Assembly: GCF_002078875.1 (NCBI RefSeq)
Contig: NC_034410.1
Span: 103,360,138-103,424,137, forward strand
Origin: Numida meleagris
Taxonomy: Eukaryota; Chordata; Aves; Galliformes; Numididae
Direction: 5' to 3'
DNA length: 64,000 bases
Within the stretch, counting starts at the first letter, position 1. The number at the start of each line of letters is the position of its first letter. Below are positions 13,181 to 24,100 of the stretch, in pieces. Position numbers and translations under genes: made by a program. Under the pieces are notes generated by a model that did no database searches, was not told the DNA's origin, and saw nothing but the letters and a program-made list of their open reading frames with translations.

Positions 13181-16100
13181 ATCCAGAGGCATCCAAGGGA
13201 CTTGTGATGGTCAGCCCTTGCATGCTTTTTCTGCTCCTGAGCTTCTGTACTAATGACTTGAGCCCTTACAATGAGCACCAGAACAGCTGTGTTTGGGTCA
13301 GATCAAAAGTTCAGCAAGTCCCGTACCCCCTCTTTAACAGGAGGGGATAGCAGATGTTCATTATAAGCTGCTATCAGTTTACATTAATATGCCAGGCTGC
13401 ACAAATCACAGCTGAATCCTCTGATTCATTTTCTGTCTTGGAGGGAGCTACCCTCGTTAGAACCCTCACTCCTGCACTTGGGAGTAGTTGTGGTGGAGAG
13501 AAGGTAATCTTTAGCTGCACTCTTCCACATGTTTTAAGTGTGACCTCTCCCTTTTCAGTCATAAACTGAGCCAAGCCTGCAAATTGATGTAGATATATAC
13601 CTAGCCTTGTTCCTCTGCTCCTGAACCTAAAAATGAAAGTATTCCCTCTCAAGCTTTTTGTATAATGTAAATTTATCTAGAAAAACAAAATGTGATTGAA
13701 TGCATAAAATAAACAGTAGAATTTTAAAAACAGGTTTTTTTTCATATTTGTCATATTGTTCATATTGCCATATTGAGCACATAGGCACTCCTTGGAATTA
13801 TAAGAAGTGGAAAAATCTTAGGTCATGATGGTATTTATAACTCTCCCCCCTTAGAGGACGGTTTTACACATTTGAAGGGGTATGAAACCTCAGATAAATT
13901 CACATGATTTGTCACAGCTTTCCGTTGGAACAGGCATTATCATTTGGCAATGGAACTGGGCAGTTTGGATTGGTGTTGTCTACTGGTATGGAATAGGAAT
14001 AGCTTGGTTACTAGCAGATGGTAGGACAGGTTAATATTTTGACTTCAAACTAATGAATGTTATGGGCAAGTAGCTTATCTTTAGCACTGGGCCTGACACC
14101 ACCTCTACTTTACCCTCACTTGGTCCAGACTGATAGAAAAGTACAGGAGAAAAACACCAGCCAAAATGTGAATGCAGTATTAAATTTAATTAGATTAGAT
14201 TCATTTCAGTTAAAGCTATGTTTTTCCAAGAGTACCCACACTCTTGTAATTTGCTTTTCGTCATCAAAACACTAAGTGCTGGGACAAACACAAAAACTCT
14301 CAGTGTATCTCTGAAAAGTATTATTTCCCCCACCCTTATATCCCTACATCCCATTTTTTCCATGCATGGAACCGAGTTTTTAGCCAAACTCCCTAGTAAA
14401 TATTTTTTTTTTTTTACTATTTTTTGCATATGTGTAAATAACTATGCAAAACAATGAAGATAGGAGATGAGGGACTTCTGTGTACTCTAGTTTTTAAAAT
14501 CCATTATCCTCCATGGTTGCAGTATTTTAATTCTGTATACTCCCTCTGCCTTCCTTTTGCAACTCTGCAAACATAGAAAAATACTTAAAGGCAAAATTCA
14601 TAACAACAGTGGACTGGAACTACTGCCTGCTTTTAAAAAAGCATTGTTTAATTGAAAAGTTATAAGGTAAAAGCAAGTAAATGAATTGTTGAAATTTTCT
14701 GCATGAAACATTTATAGCAAAAAGCTCTCTTCCATAGAGATAGATGGAAGGGCATCTCTTACATGCAAAAATAAAACAGTTTATTTGTTTGCAAAGCTGA
14801 CATCTTGTAAGCATGCCTCTGGAGAGCAAACTGGGAGAGCTGCAGAAAAATGTAAACGTGACTTGCTGAAGCATTCCCGCATCCACATGAGTGACCTATG
14901 GGAAGGGATGGGGAGCCAAAGGTGGCACTGAGATGTAATGAATTAACATGCCTCCTCCCATCTGAAGAAGTGTAGACACAAATCAAAGGGATCATTTTTC
15001 CCACTGACAATATGGTATGCAAGGTCACATGGCCTAATATTTTAAGAGGATTATTGCTAAATCTCCACAAACTTTGAAATGGCCCAACCAAGCCTGTGAG
15101 CTTTTCAATTTAAATGGGTGCACAGCATGACTTCTACGATCAGCTGGAATTTGGCAGGAAGAGATATAGCAAAGTGGACTAAAACAATTCAGTCCTGCAG
15201 TGATAGATTTTACAGGGTATCTGTTAATTTGGAGCTGTGCAAGAGGTGGAGACAAAGTGGGTCACCGAAACAGCTCAACACTTGCGTACAAAGTTTGTAC
15301 AAAAATGAAAAATAAAACCTTGATATTTATTAATCAGTCAGCAAATCAGGAGCACAATTCCTGTAGTTTTGTTTCACTTCCAGGAGAACTGCAAGCACCC
15401 CAGCCGAACTGGAGCACTACAAACCACTTAAACAGCACCTCCACCACTCTCAGAAAACCATACTTCCCTGAAAACATGCAAAACATACAGGAAAAAGCCT
15501 TGTTCTGGATAGTGAAGAACAGCCTTTCACTGAAACATCTCTATTTGAGCCTCAGACATTATCACATGCAAGATGCATGCGGAGTAAATCTATTCACCAG
15601 ATGGGGAAAATTGCTAATTGTCCTGTAGAATCCAGCCACCAGCTGGCAGGCAGCTACCATCACATGAACAAGAAGCAATCCCAATAACCACACATAAAAA
15701 TAGCAGAACAACATGCATTCAACCTGAACCATCAATTGTCGTTAGGGGCACAGCTGACAAAAAAAAAATGCATCTGCTCTGAAAGCAAAGCCTGTAAATT
15801 CATCTGCTTGTGTTGTAGGAGCACTGCAATGCATTTATATGCTAAAAACGGTGGTAGTAAAGTAGCCAGGAAGCTCCATTCCCCCTAATGTGGATGGCTG
15901 ACCTTTGAAGCTCAGACTTGACCCCCCACATATGGGGAGATGTGAACATTTGCTTTCCGGAGCTGTATATCTCAAACACTTGTGCCATCACAGTAATTGC
16001 AGTTACCCAGGAGCTGGATTGCTGCTGCATAGCTGGAAAGTTTGGAAACATTTAACAGTTTTGGTGGGAGCACAAGAATCCTTCTAAATCTTAAGAAGAT

Positions 16101-16237
16101 TTTCGTTTTCTGAAACAATGAGAAGAATTTAAATCACCGATGGAAAAGACTTGCAAAGAAGATGCTGATAAACCCAGTAGCTCTGTACCTGTCATCCTTT
16201 TGTGCAGAGACACAGCTTTCTTTTTCCTTTGCCACAG
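13181..16237. other. Unique noncoding sequence, no gene seen
   Basis: AT-rich single-copy-looking DNA. A 13-base T run is at 14403-14415. Open frames up to about 142 codons (15200-15628, +) have no recognisable domain and no supporting splice structure. I saw no transposon ends. Confidence 0.65.
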
Positions 16238-16279
16238 CCGATGTTTTCTTACAGCTCTTGCATGTCCACTTTCTTCCAG

Positions 16280-16420
16280 CCTTCTTGTTGCTTCTACTAA
16301 AAGAATTGTTGAGTTAGCCAAGAGGCCTTTGGATGCAATAGAAAACTCTGTGGTAGAGACAGTGAATTTTCCACTAGAAAATATAAAGAGATTTAACCAA
16401 CCACAAGACCCACTTGGAAG
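16280..16420 (+). other. Candidate internal exon, unknown product (weak)
   Basis: The sequence shows an acceptor-like tract (ctttcttccag, AG at 16278-16279), 141 open bases and a donor-like AAG|GTAATA at 16420/16421. The reading frame (codons from 16281) is closed by a TAA right after the donor, at 16422-16424. The peptide is charged and balanced rather than low-complexity: it contains KRIVELAKRPLDAIENSVVE followed by TVNFPLENIKRF. An alternative, stronger polypyrimidine acceptor (ctttctttttcctttgccacag) would start the exon at 16238 in the same phase. Either way the exon is symmetric, phase 2 in and phase 2 out. I do not recognise the family. A chance open frame in an intron remains the simpler explanation. 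Confidence 0.22.
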
Positions 16421-17215
16421 GTAATATTTCATGCATGCAAACTTAGACTCTCTCAGTAACTCTTACAAAAACAAAAAAAATATTCCTCTTCAAAAGTTTG
16501 TTGGATTTTTTTTTTCCTCTTAACGTTATTTGGTGCCAGCATATTTGCAAATACTTCCCCTGCAAAACACGTACAAGGCAGCAGGACTGGGAACTGCACA
16601 GTAGGCTCAGAGTTCTCCAGCTGCAGTTCATTAGATCAGACTCTCCCCTGTACACCTGTTTGTCCCTGAGAGGTCAAAACAGAATTGGTTTGGTTTTTCA
16701 AGTTTGTTTTTTTTTAAAAAAAAAAAAAACACTGAGAAAAACTGCATTTTTAGAAAGCACAGTCAAGTAAGCAAGATTCTACATAATAACCCAGTTTTAA
16801 GCACCTATCTGAAGATCTTAATTAGCACATTCTGCTGTTAATTTCACATATCCCCTCATTGCCTTCAGTATCTTTCTGGAACAATTTACAGGCAACTGCA
16901 TCTATGTTTAAATCCATATCCATCTAGGCAGGATATGATTATGATTATTTATGATTAGTTCTCCAAGCATTCCCACTAGATCAGCGTATGAATGCTGAAA
17001 AGTTAACTCCCTGCATCCTTGCCTCAAAACAAGCCCCAGCACCCTACTAAAATAATGAATGGTTTCTCCCAGCAGGCCATTTCTGGACGGTGGTTTTTTT
17101 TTTCCTTTTCTAATACACTATTCTGCCCTGTACTCTTACACTGAACACCACTGGCTCAACTGCAGCACAGTCCCAGGCACCATTTACCTCCAGTCTCAAA
17201 AATCAGGTGAGGAGA
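16421..17215. other. Noncoding sequence with simple A/T runs
   Basis: It contains T9 directly followed by A14 (16707-16729) and several shorter homopolymer runs. No gene or transposon is recognisable. Confidence 0.65.
16707..16729. repeat. T9-A14 homopolymer pair
   Basis: Nine T residues are followed immediately by fourteen A residues. The junction is self-complementary, and such tracts tend to be length-variable and nucleosome-poor. It is not attached to a recognisable retroelement. Confidence 0.9.
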
Positions 17216-17407
17216 TCATACAATCATAGAATGGCTTAGGTTGGAGGGGACCTTAAAGATATCTAGTTCCCACCCCCTGCCATGGGCAGGGCTGCCAACC
17301 TCTAGATCAGGCTGCCCAGGGCCCCATTCAACCTCGCCTTGAGCGCCTTCAGGACTGGGGCACCCACAGCTTCTCTGGGCAGCCTGTGCCAGTGCCTCAC
17401 CACACAC
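17216..17407 (-). mobile_element. CR1 LINE 3' fragment, antisense
   Basis: Read on the + strand it starts with the reverse complement of the CR1 tail ('caatcatagaatggcttaggttggaggggacctta') and continues through 'gggctgccaacc...caggctgcccagggcccc' and 'cttgagcgccttcaggactggggcaccc' to 'cagtgcctcaccac'. So the 3' end lies at the left edge and the truncated 5' end at about 17407. It belongs to the same subfamily as the copy at 53158-53597. It abuts a second CR1 piece in the opposite orientation. Confidence 0.95.
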
Positions 17408-17698
17408 TTATGGAGCAGTCAGCATGCATTCATGAAAGGCAGGTCCTGCTTGACCAACCTCATCTCCTTCTATGATCAAGTGACCCGCCTGGTGGATGAG
17501 GGAAAGGCTGTTGACGTAGTCTACCTTGACTTCAGCAAAGCCTTTGACACTGACACTCATTGTATTCTTCTGGAGAAGCTGGCAGCCCATGGCCTGGACA
17601 GGTACACTCTTTGATGGGTAAAAAACTGGCTTGATGGCCAGGCCCAAGGAGTGGTGGTGAATGGACTTAAATCCTTGGTGATTCTGTGATTCTGTGAT
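17408..17698 (+). mobile_element. CR1 LINE, internally deleted: RT segment joined to 3' repeat
   Basis: The sequence begins inside the reverse transcriptase ('cagcatgcattcatgaaaggcaggtcctgcttgaccaacc'). It runs through the motif-A region and ends with two ATTCTGTG units at 17681-17696. Everything between the RT palm and the terminal repeat, normally more than a kilobase in CR1, is missing: the jump occurs near 17673-17677. The remaining frame is open apart from one TGA at 17612-17614, after which the expected downstream RT residues (WVKNWLDG) continue in the same frame. The element is non-functional, since the second catalytic motif (the YADD-type box) is deleted. Confidence 0.9.
17409..17672 (+). 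pseudogene. CR1 reverse transcriptase fragment (finger/palm, motif A)
   Basis: The frame encodes a CR1-type RT segment: a QHAFMKGRSCLTNLI block, a DQVTRLVDEGKAVDVVYLDF block containing the first catalytic Asp in the YLDFSKAFD box, then LLEKLAAHGLD and, past an in-frame TGA at 17612-17614, WVKNWLDG and VVVNG. The TGA replaces what is usually a Cys codon before the Trp, so it looks like a point mutation. The open frame extends artificially upstream to 17339 because antisense sequence of the neighbouring CR1 happens to be in frame, so its first ~23 residues are not RT. Confidence 0.88.
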
Positions 17699-20624
17699 GT
17701 TGTTTTCCAGCTTATTTTTGCTTTTCCATAAGTAAAGACAGAAGTTCCACCTTTCTAAAAAGCTTGCCGCCTCCCACATTTCTCTGGCTAGTTAGCACAA
17801 AGATGGATGCACTAAGGGGGATAAGTACAACAATTTTTGAAAGGCCCTGAGATAAGTAACTTAGAACTTTATCTATTTTTGTTCACAACACAACAAAATA
17901 ACATCTGGAGGAAACCAATATATTTTCAACATCAAAGAGGCACAATACTTCATTCTAAAATTACAATATAGTGAATTTGTATTTATTCGTAACAATTTGA
18001 AGCACTAGCTTCTGCTGTGGATGTCCAGACAATATCTTTATAGAGTAGAAAACATTTTCTCTTATAAATTTACATGATATCAACATAATCTCGTCTAACA
18101 AAATGCAAGGGGAAGAAAATAAGTGCTGTGAAATTAGCTTCTCTGAGGTCAGAACAGCATTATGGGTAGCAATTAGAAAATGCCTGCACGAACCATGAAC
18201 CAAGTGAGCAGATTTAGCACATCACAGTAATTAATGAATCCGCATGTAAGAGATGATAACAACTCTTCCCTCAAAACTACCTCATTGTTGGCAGCACAGC
18301 AAATGTAATTGAAGTTCTTGAGGCCACAGAGATGGTTCTCACTGAAATGTGGGGAGAGGTCAAGGCAGGTGTCTTGTTCCCTAATGAAAGGACTGCAGTA
18401 ATGCCCTCTGCTTTCCTTCAGCTTGACCTTCCTGGCCAAGGGCATCTTATCTGCAGCTCTGGCATATTCTGTGTGCTATGTCCCTAGAAAGATACACGTG
18501 TATGTGTATATATATATATACATACATGATGAAATTCCTTTCGTGCTTTCATCATCCTAGTAGCATTTATGGATACGTCTGTTACCTACTTGAAAAAAAA
18601 AATGTTGGGAGAGAACTAGCAAAGGGAATAAAAATAGAAAGCTGAAAAATAAGACAAAGTGCAAACTGGATTGTGACATCAAGAATCCCACTCTGGTGTA
18701 TTTCCAGCCAATATCAAAGTTCCTCAGGCCATGTTCACATGCTAGAGATAGTCTTTTGGGAACAAACAGCCCATCTCCTCCTCACTGAGAAGCTGCCACA
18801 GGGCCTAGAGAACAATCACACACAAGAGAATTAAATAAAATGATGAGAAGAAGATAGGGATCATAACATCAATAGAAACACTGAACCAAGAGAAATCAGA
18901 GGGGTCTGGAACATCATCATCCTTTGAAAGGAAGACAAAAGGAGAGGGCTAATAACACCCAAGGGAACAACCTCTGCTTAGATGCTCAGCACAGGTTGGG
19001 GCTTGAGGTGGGTCCCTGCCACAAAGCAACTGCTTTTCGAGTTGCTTTCCTCTGATCAAGCAATTGGCCATCCTTCCCAATAGGAAGAAGGAGCTGAGGA
19101 GTGGCAAAAAGGGCTAATACAGAGAAAATGAAAGCAGAAATGAAAGAGCTGGAAGACTGTAGCTTAATGAATTGAAAAAAAGAAAAAAATCACACACTCC
19201 TGTTTCCTGACTCCCAACAAAGAGACAAATATCCAGGGAATAAGAGAATCTCATCATATTGATGCCCAGGTCTTGTTACAAGGAGGAGTTACAAGGTCAA
19301 GAGTCTGCCTGAAGAGGGATGAGTGGAAAACTGATCTGAATAGAAATATCTAAGCATATTCAAGAATTCAGATTCATTAAAGGAAATTCCTCCTTTGCTT
19401 TCTTATTCTGTTATCTCCAGTGTCACTGTAGTTCTGCTGTGGGAGGAGGTGTTCCTAAGGGTCTTTTTCTCCATGGGGGGGTTCTGTCTTTCCCGCTGTG
19501 GCTTTTTCTCATTAATCACCCCCAGCCTCTCCTCCCTGTCCTCTAACTGTCTTCTTTGGATGGACTGCCTTTGCCCCTCCTGCAGAGCGGCTCCCTCAGC
19601 CCAGCTGCCTTCGCACCTCTCCCCACCTCCTGCGGCCTGCACAACCATGCCCTGCCGCTCCGATCACTCAAACCCTTCACACCCACAGCAGTTGGCTGTG
19701 GAATCCTGGAATTAAACACGGTAGTCTGCAAGAGGGAGATTAGAAGAGGGCTGAATGTTCACACCAAATCGAGCTGATCGCTGCAATGTATCGTTCAAAC
19801 AAGGGAAGGTGGTGGCAGGAGTGTGTATGCTAAACATACTGTCATGGGGATTGGAGGCCCCCCTCATTAAAAGCCTTACTGCTCAAGAACAGTTGAGCAG
19901 CTTTCTTTGGCTCTGACAGAGCCTGCTGCTTGTCTGCCAGCTGTCATACTGTCCCTATCCGAGGGAGCTTATACACTTGGAGTTCATAAAATGCACTTCT
20001 GAGCAGTGCTCTTTGCCTTTATAACGAGACAGATTATACTGTGCTGAAGACATTTTCAGACGTTCTCAAGGAAAAATAAATCTCCAGAGAGAAACTTTGC
20101 CTTCAAACTGAAGCTGTGTAGCTTTTCCCCAAAACTGTGCGTAGCACACTGCTGCAGCAAAGTATGCTGTGGTAGGTCTTTACCGGTTGATTTTGCCTCC
20201 ATAAAGATGAGAGGGGCATATGTGCTTTGTTTAAGAGAAGAAAAAGCATTAGCAGTTCTTCCTGCCTGGAGTACCCACACACTTCATTCTGAACATGTAC
20301 CACTAGCAAAGGACTAAATGTGGTGGGAGTTCTTGGTATACCAGAATTTCATCACCAAAATATGTCATGTCTTTTACGAGCCATGAAACATACAATACAT
20401 TATACCTGCGTGTGGTTTTACCAAAACCAGTGGAGGAATGAAACTGTTACTGTTTGCCATTCAGTAGCAATGGTGGGACAACTTATTTTTAACATCTCTC
20501 CGTGAGATAAAAACAGAAAAAAACACATTCATTTCAACATAAATAAGGACACATGTCCAACATTTCCAACCTTTTGGCTTACCTGGGCCACATCAAGTGA
20601 ATAGGAATTGTCTCGGGCTGCAAA
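17699..20624. other. Unique noncoding sequence, no gene seen
   Basis: No coding region or transposon is recognised. A TA dinucleotide tract with partly palindromic flanks lies at 18505-18522. Purine-rich patches occur around 18820-19200. Open frames near 19395-19777 are short, C+T-driven and overlap on both strands. Confidence 0.65.
18505..18522. repeat. Palindromic (TA)n microsatellite
   Basis: Seven TA units at 18507-18520 are flanked by TG and CA, giving an 18-base perfect palindrome inside a longer alternating purine-pyrimidine stretch (about 18494-18528). It could adopt a cruciform or left-handed form. Length polymorphism is likely. Confidence 0.85.
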
Positions 20625-20659
20625 CACAGACGTCGCTCTGAAAGTAATGTCTCCTATTT
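20625..20659 (+). repeat. Mariner left terminal inverted repeat
   Basis: It pairs with the right end at 21140-21174. The match is good over the inner 25 bases and poor over the outermost 10, so the outer tip has diverged. Confidence 0.75.
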
Positions 20660-21139
20660 ATTTCCATGAAAACTACATCTAATAAAAGAGCACAATAGAA
20701 CTATTTGTGAGGGAAAAATCTCAGCTACAAAACACTATTTTTCAACATAGTCAGCACCATTTATCTATGCACTTTTGCCAGATGAACATGAGCTGCATGC
20801 CACACCCATAAAAAGCTACACCAGTGGAGGTGACCCACTCTTGCTGTCGACACTGCTGAAGCACATTGCCTTCACTGTGCGCACATTCACTGCTTGGTCT
20901 CAAAAAATATTCAGCAAGTGTCAATGAATGTCAAGGGTGCCAAGGGTGCCATTTTTTCCACATGGAGGAGTTCAGTGACACACCTTTGTTTCATGTGCAC
21001 TTCCATTTCAGATGCCATTTTGTCAGACTGCTGCCATCTGTCACAAGGCAACAAAATGTAAAGGAATACTGGTGGTAAAGTTCAACCCCTACTGGCATAT
21101 CATCAACATCTGCCTCTGACACCGCGGGCCAATATAATA

Positions 21140-21174
21140 AAACAGGAAGCATTATTTTTGGAACAGCCCTCATA
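21140..21174 (-). repeat. Mariner right terminal inverted repeat
   Basis: The reverse complement begins 'tatgagggctgttccaaaaa' and aligns with the left end at 20625-20659. This end looks closer to the family terminus than the left one. Confidence 0.78.
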
Positions 21175-24100
21175 AAATATATAATGTAGTTCATGTATAC
21201 AAGTAACAAAACTTATTTTAATCTTTAATATTTTTTATTAAGACAAAAAAAAAAAAGAGAGCATCAAAAACACAGAACAAATGGGATGTCTGACCCTGTT
21301 TTTGTGAAACTAATGCATCAGTATCTGTTTTAATGTCAGTGGCTGCAATTCTTAGTGAGTTCTCAAAGCGTTCATCAGAGATTTTTGATTAAATTTTACT
21401 CTTCCTGTGCTTCATCCTGAAAATAGCTGTTCACAATCGTGCGTACTGCCTCAAAGTGATGACATGAATAAGGCGTGACTGTGAAATGAAATGTTTTTCT
21501 GTGGTAGGAGAGGGCTTATAAAAGTAAAGAGATACACTCAGATTTTTGAGTTGAATGTCTGATTGCAATTCTATACAATCCATTTGAAAACTCGCAGGTA
21601 ATGTATTTATGTTGACTGAAAATGGAATTGCAAATATACAAAAAAAAATAATGATTTTTTTGGCAATCTTGAAACCTGTTCTCAAATTCCTTTATCAGAA
21701 CAAAAAGCAGGATTGCACATGTTTTGCTGTTCACAGGAGTGCGTTTAGCCAATGAATCAAAACACGTACAATTATTTGCTATAACTTGAGCTGGCACTGC
21801 ACTGCACCCTCCCCGTGCCCTGGTTCCAGCTCAGACAGCATTAATAGCACAGTGATGTTTGTCTGCTACTGAGCAGTGGGTGTTCTCCCAGGGCTGGGCT
21901 GGGGGCATGGGGCAGCAGCTGGGCCGCAGTGCCAGCTGTGCCAGGCCTCATGCAGCCTGCAGCCTGCGGGTTGGACATGCCAGAATAAGGACAAATTATA
22001 CCAGCCTAAAAACTTAGACAAACCACAAATAGCTCTCAACCCAACTACATCTCACATAAAAAGGGAACTCATCCAAAAGTTGGTCCCAGACTTTTGGGAC
22101 ACTCCATGCAGAATACAAGATGCCCCTACAAAGCGGCTGAGGCTTACAAAAGAGGATCACACCAAATCACACGTCATCCATTCCTCCACACAACTCCACA
22201 GTCAAAGCCCAAGCACTGCTATGTTAGCACCAGGCACATCATGAAGACTGCAGCAACACATCAGGAGAAACTATATAAGAGTTTCTTCTGCTGCCCCTTC
22301 CAACTGTGTGGACTGGTCCATGTCAGTCACAGTACCAGAAACCAGAGCAAGAGAATCTTCCAGGGAAACACTCCCCAAACCAGGTTCAGGTTAGAAAGGA
22401 AGGAAATAACAGCCATAAAATTATTGTTTTACAATTATTTATGACTGTGCTGAGAAGAAAAGCAGAGTGTCAATGCTATTTGCACTATTAGATCATTGCC
22501 GAAAGCATACCTATTGTATTCTCACAATTAGAAACCAGAAAGCTCTTTTCCCAATCGTTTGCCTTGTTCCCTGTTAAACTGTCACACTTGCCTGAGAAAT
22601 CTTATTTCTTTGTTCGACAGAAGAGGCAGAATATCACCCCTAAAACATTCTGTCAAGATGCTTTTGAAGACCCTGATTCTTCGGAAAGGTGCTGCACCCA
22701 AGCATCTGACCTCCTGACATCCCAGGCATCTGGCATCCTGAGTGGATGCAGTCACTACTATGTAATTACACAAAATTGAGGTGGCTTTCAAAACCTCAGT
22801 GCTACTTAGAAAAAATTGCCAGAGTCCCTAGTAGGAAAAGTAAAGAGCAGATACATCAGGGAAGCTGGCCACAAAGCTCCCACATTTGTTGCTCCTGAAA
22901 ATTTAGGTGGGAGGCAGCTGATGGAGCTTTGCACTGTCAGTGTGGCAGAAGCTCCTGGGATTGTGCAGAGTGTGCTTTGTCACTGAGTTACTCCCAGGCC
23001 AGCAGTAACTCCCAATCACAGAAAAACAATGGTGAGCAGCTGCAAAAAGTGACTTACCTGAACAGGTAGGGAACTGTATCACAAGTATATGATCCAGCAT
23101 GTTAAGCTGGGATGTAGCACTGAAGAACTTTACACAAGAAAACCTAACTGACCACAATTTTTCAGGTGCAGAGTGGGACAGACTTTCAGTACAAAGTTTT
23201 TTTTTTCTAGTCTAAAAAGTCCTTTTGTGGGCTTGGGTTCATGACATTTAGTTATCTACTGCCATAAAAAATAAGAATAGGGTATGTTTGACATTCCTTC
23301 ACCCCTTCCAGTGCCTTGGAGAGGCTCCACAGACACATGACAAGTTTTGTCAAACCCTGCCTTACACTGACCCAGCCAGGTGGTGTAGGCAGGCAGGCAG
23401 GCAGTCTTCACCTTCTAAAAGGAAGCAGTAGGCTTTTAGAACCTGATAGGTCATTTGCTGGGGCTCACTCCTTTGCACAGCTGTGCTATTTTTTACTTTG
23501 AAACTTTTTCTAGACCTAAATGAAAAGTAAATTAAACTTCTATAGATCCACTGCTATGTGCTGCAAATGAGCAAGGTTCAACAATTCAGCCAAGCAGGAA
23601 AAGCTCCACAGTCTAGGATCCACAGTCTAGCCAGACAGTAGTCAAAGCTCTTGATTTTCCGGACACTTGATGAGATAGGCCCAAGCTATCTGGAAAGGTA
23701 CTAAAAATACATGGAAGCAGTGAACTTCCCTTAGTCCACAGTAACATCCAAGATAAGGAGATGGGTAAATATTTCAGCATGTATGCAGGAGGTACCTTAG
23801 TGAGTTAGGACATATTGGATTTCTTTGCATGAGTGCATACCTTTCCTGCACTGTCAATACAACTTGCATTGAGAGCTCATAGTAATTGGCATCCTTGTTC
23901 ATTTTCATAATCTGTAAATGTTTTGAAAGGCTTTACCACAAAAGGGTACAACTTCTTGGATAAAGCCCTCTCCAGTGAATATTGCTGATTCTCGTGAACT
24001 ACTGGACTACAGACAAAATAGATTTTAATGAATAAGTAATATATAGATAAATATGACTGGAATTTGTTTCTATATATACACATATTTATGATCCATAAAA

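Larger units (their letters stand above)
20625..21174. mobile_element. Deleted mariner of the Galluhop (Mariner1_GG) type
   Basis: About 550 bases bounded by degenerate terminal inverted repeats. The left end contains 'gctctgaaagtaatgtctcctattt' and the right end contains its imperfect complement 'aaaacaggaagcattatttttggaacagccctcata'; the inner 25 bases match at about 18 positions. The interior ('ttttcaacatagtcagcaccattta', 'ggaggtgacccactcttgctg', 'gccattttttccacatggagga') is what I recall of the non-autonomous chicken Galluhop copies, which lack most of the transposase. A clean TA duplication is not visible at the left edge. Only short transposase-free frames remain, so it is a non-autonomous fossil. 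Its orientation relative to the ancestral transposase was not determined. Confidence 0.85.

Noticed and set aside
17339..17614. 91-codon frame treated as one protein
   Set aside because: It is a chimera: the first part is antisense of one CR1, the rest is RT of another.
17216..17698. Twin-priming inversion of one CR1
   Set aside because: Both pieces end in their own 3' terminal repeat, which a single twin-primed element would not show.
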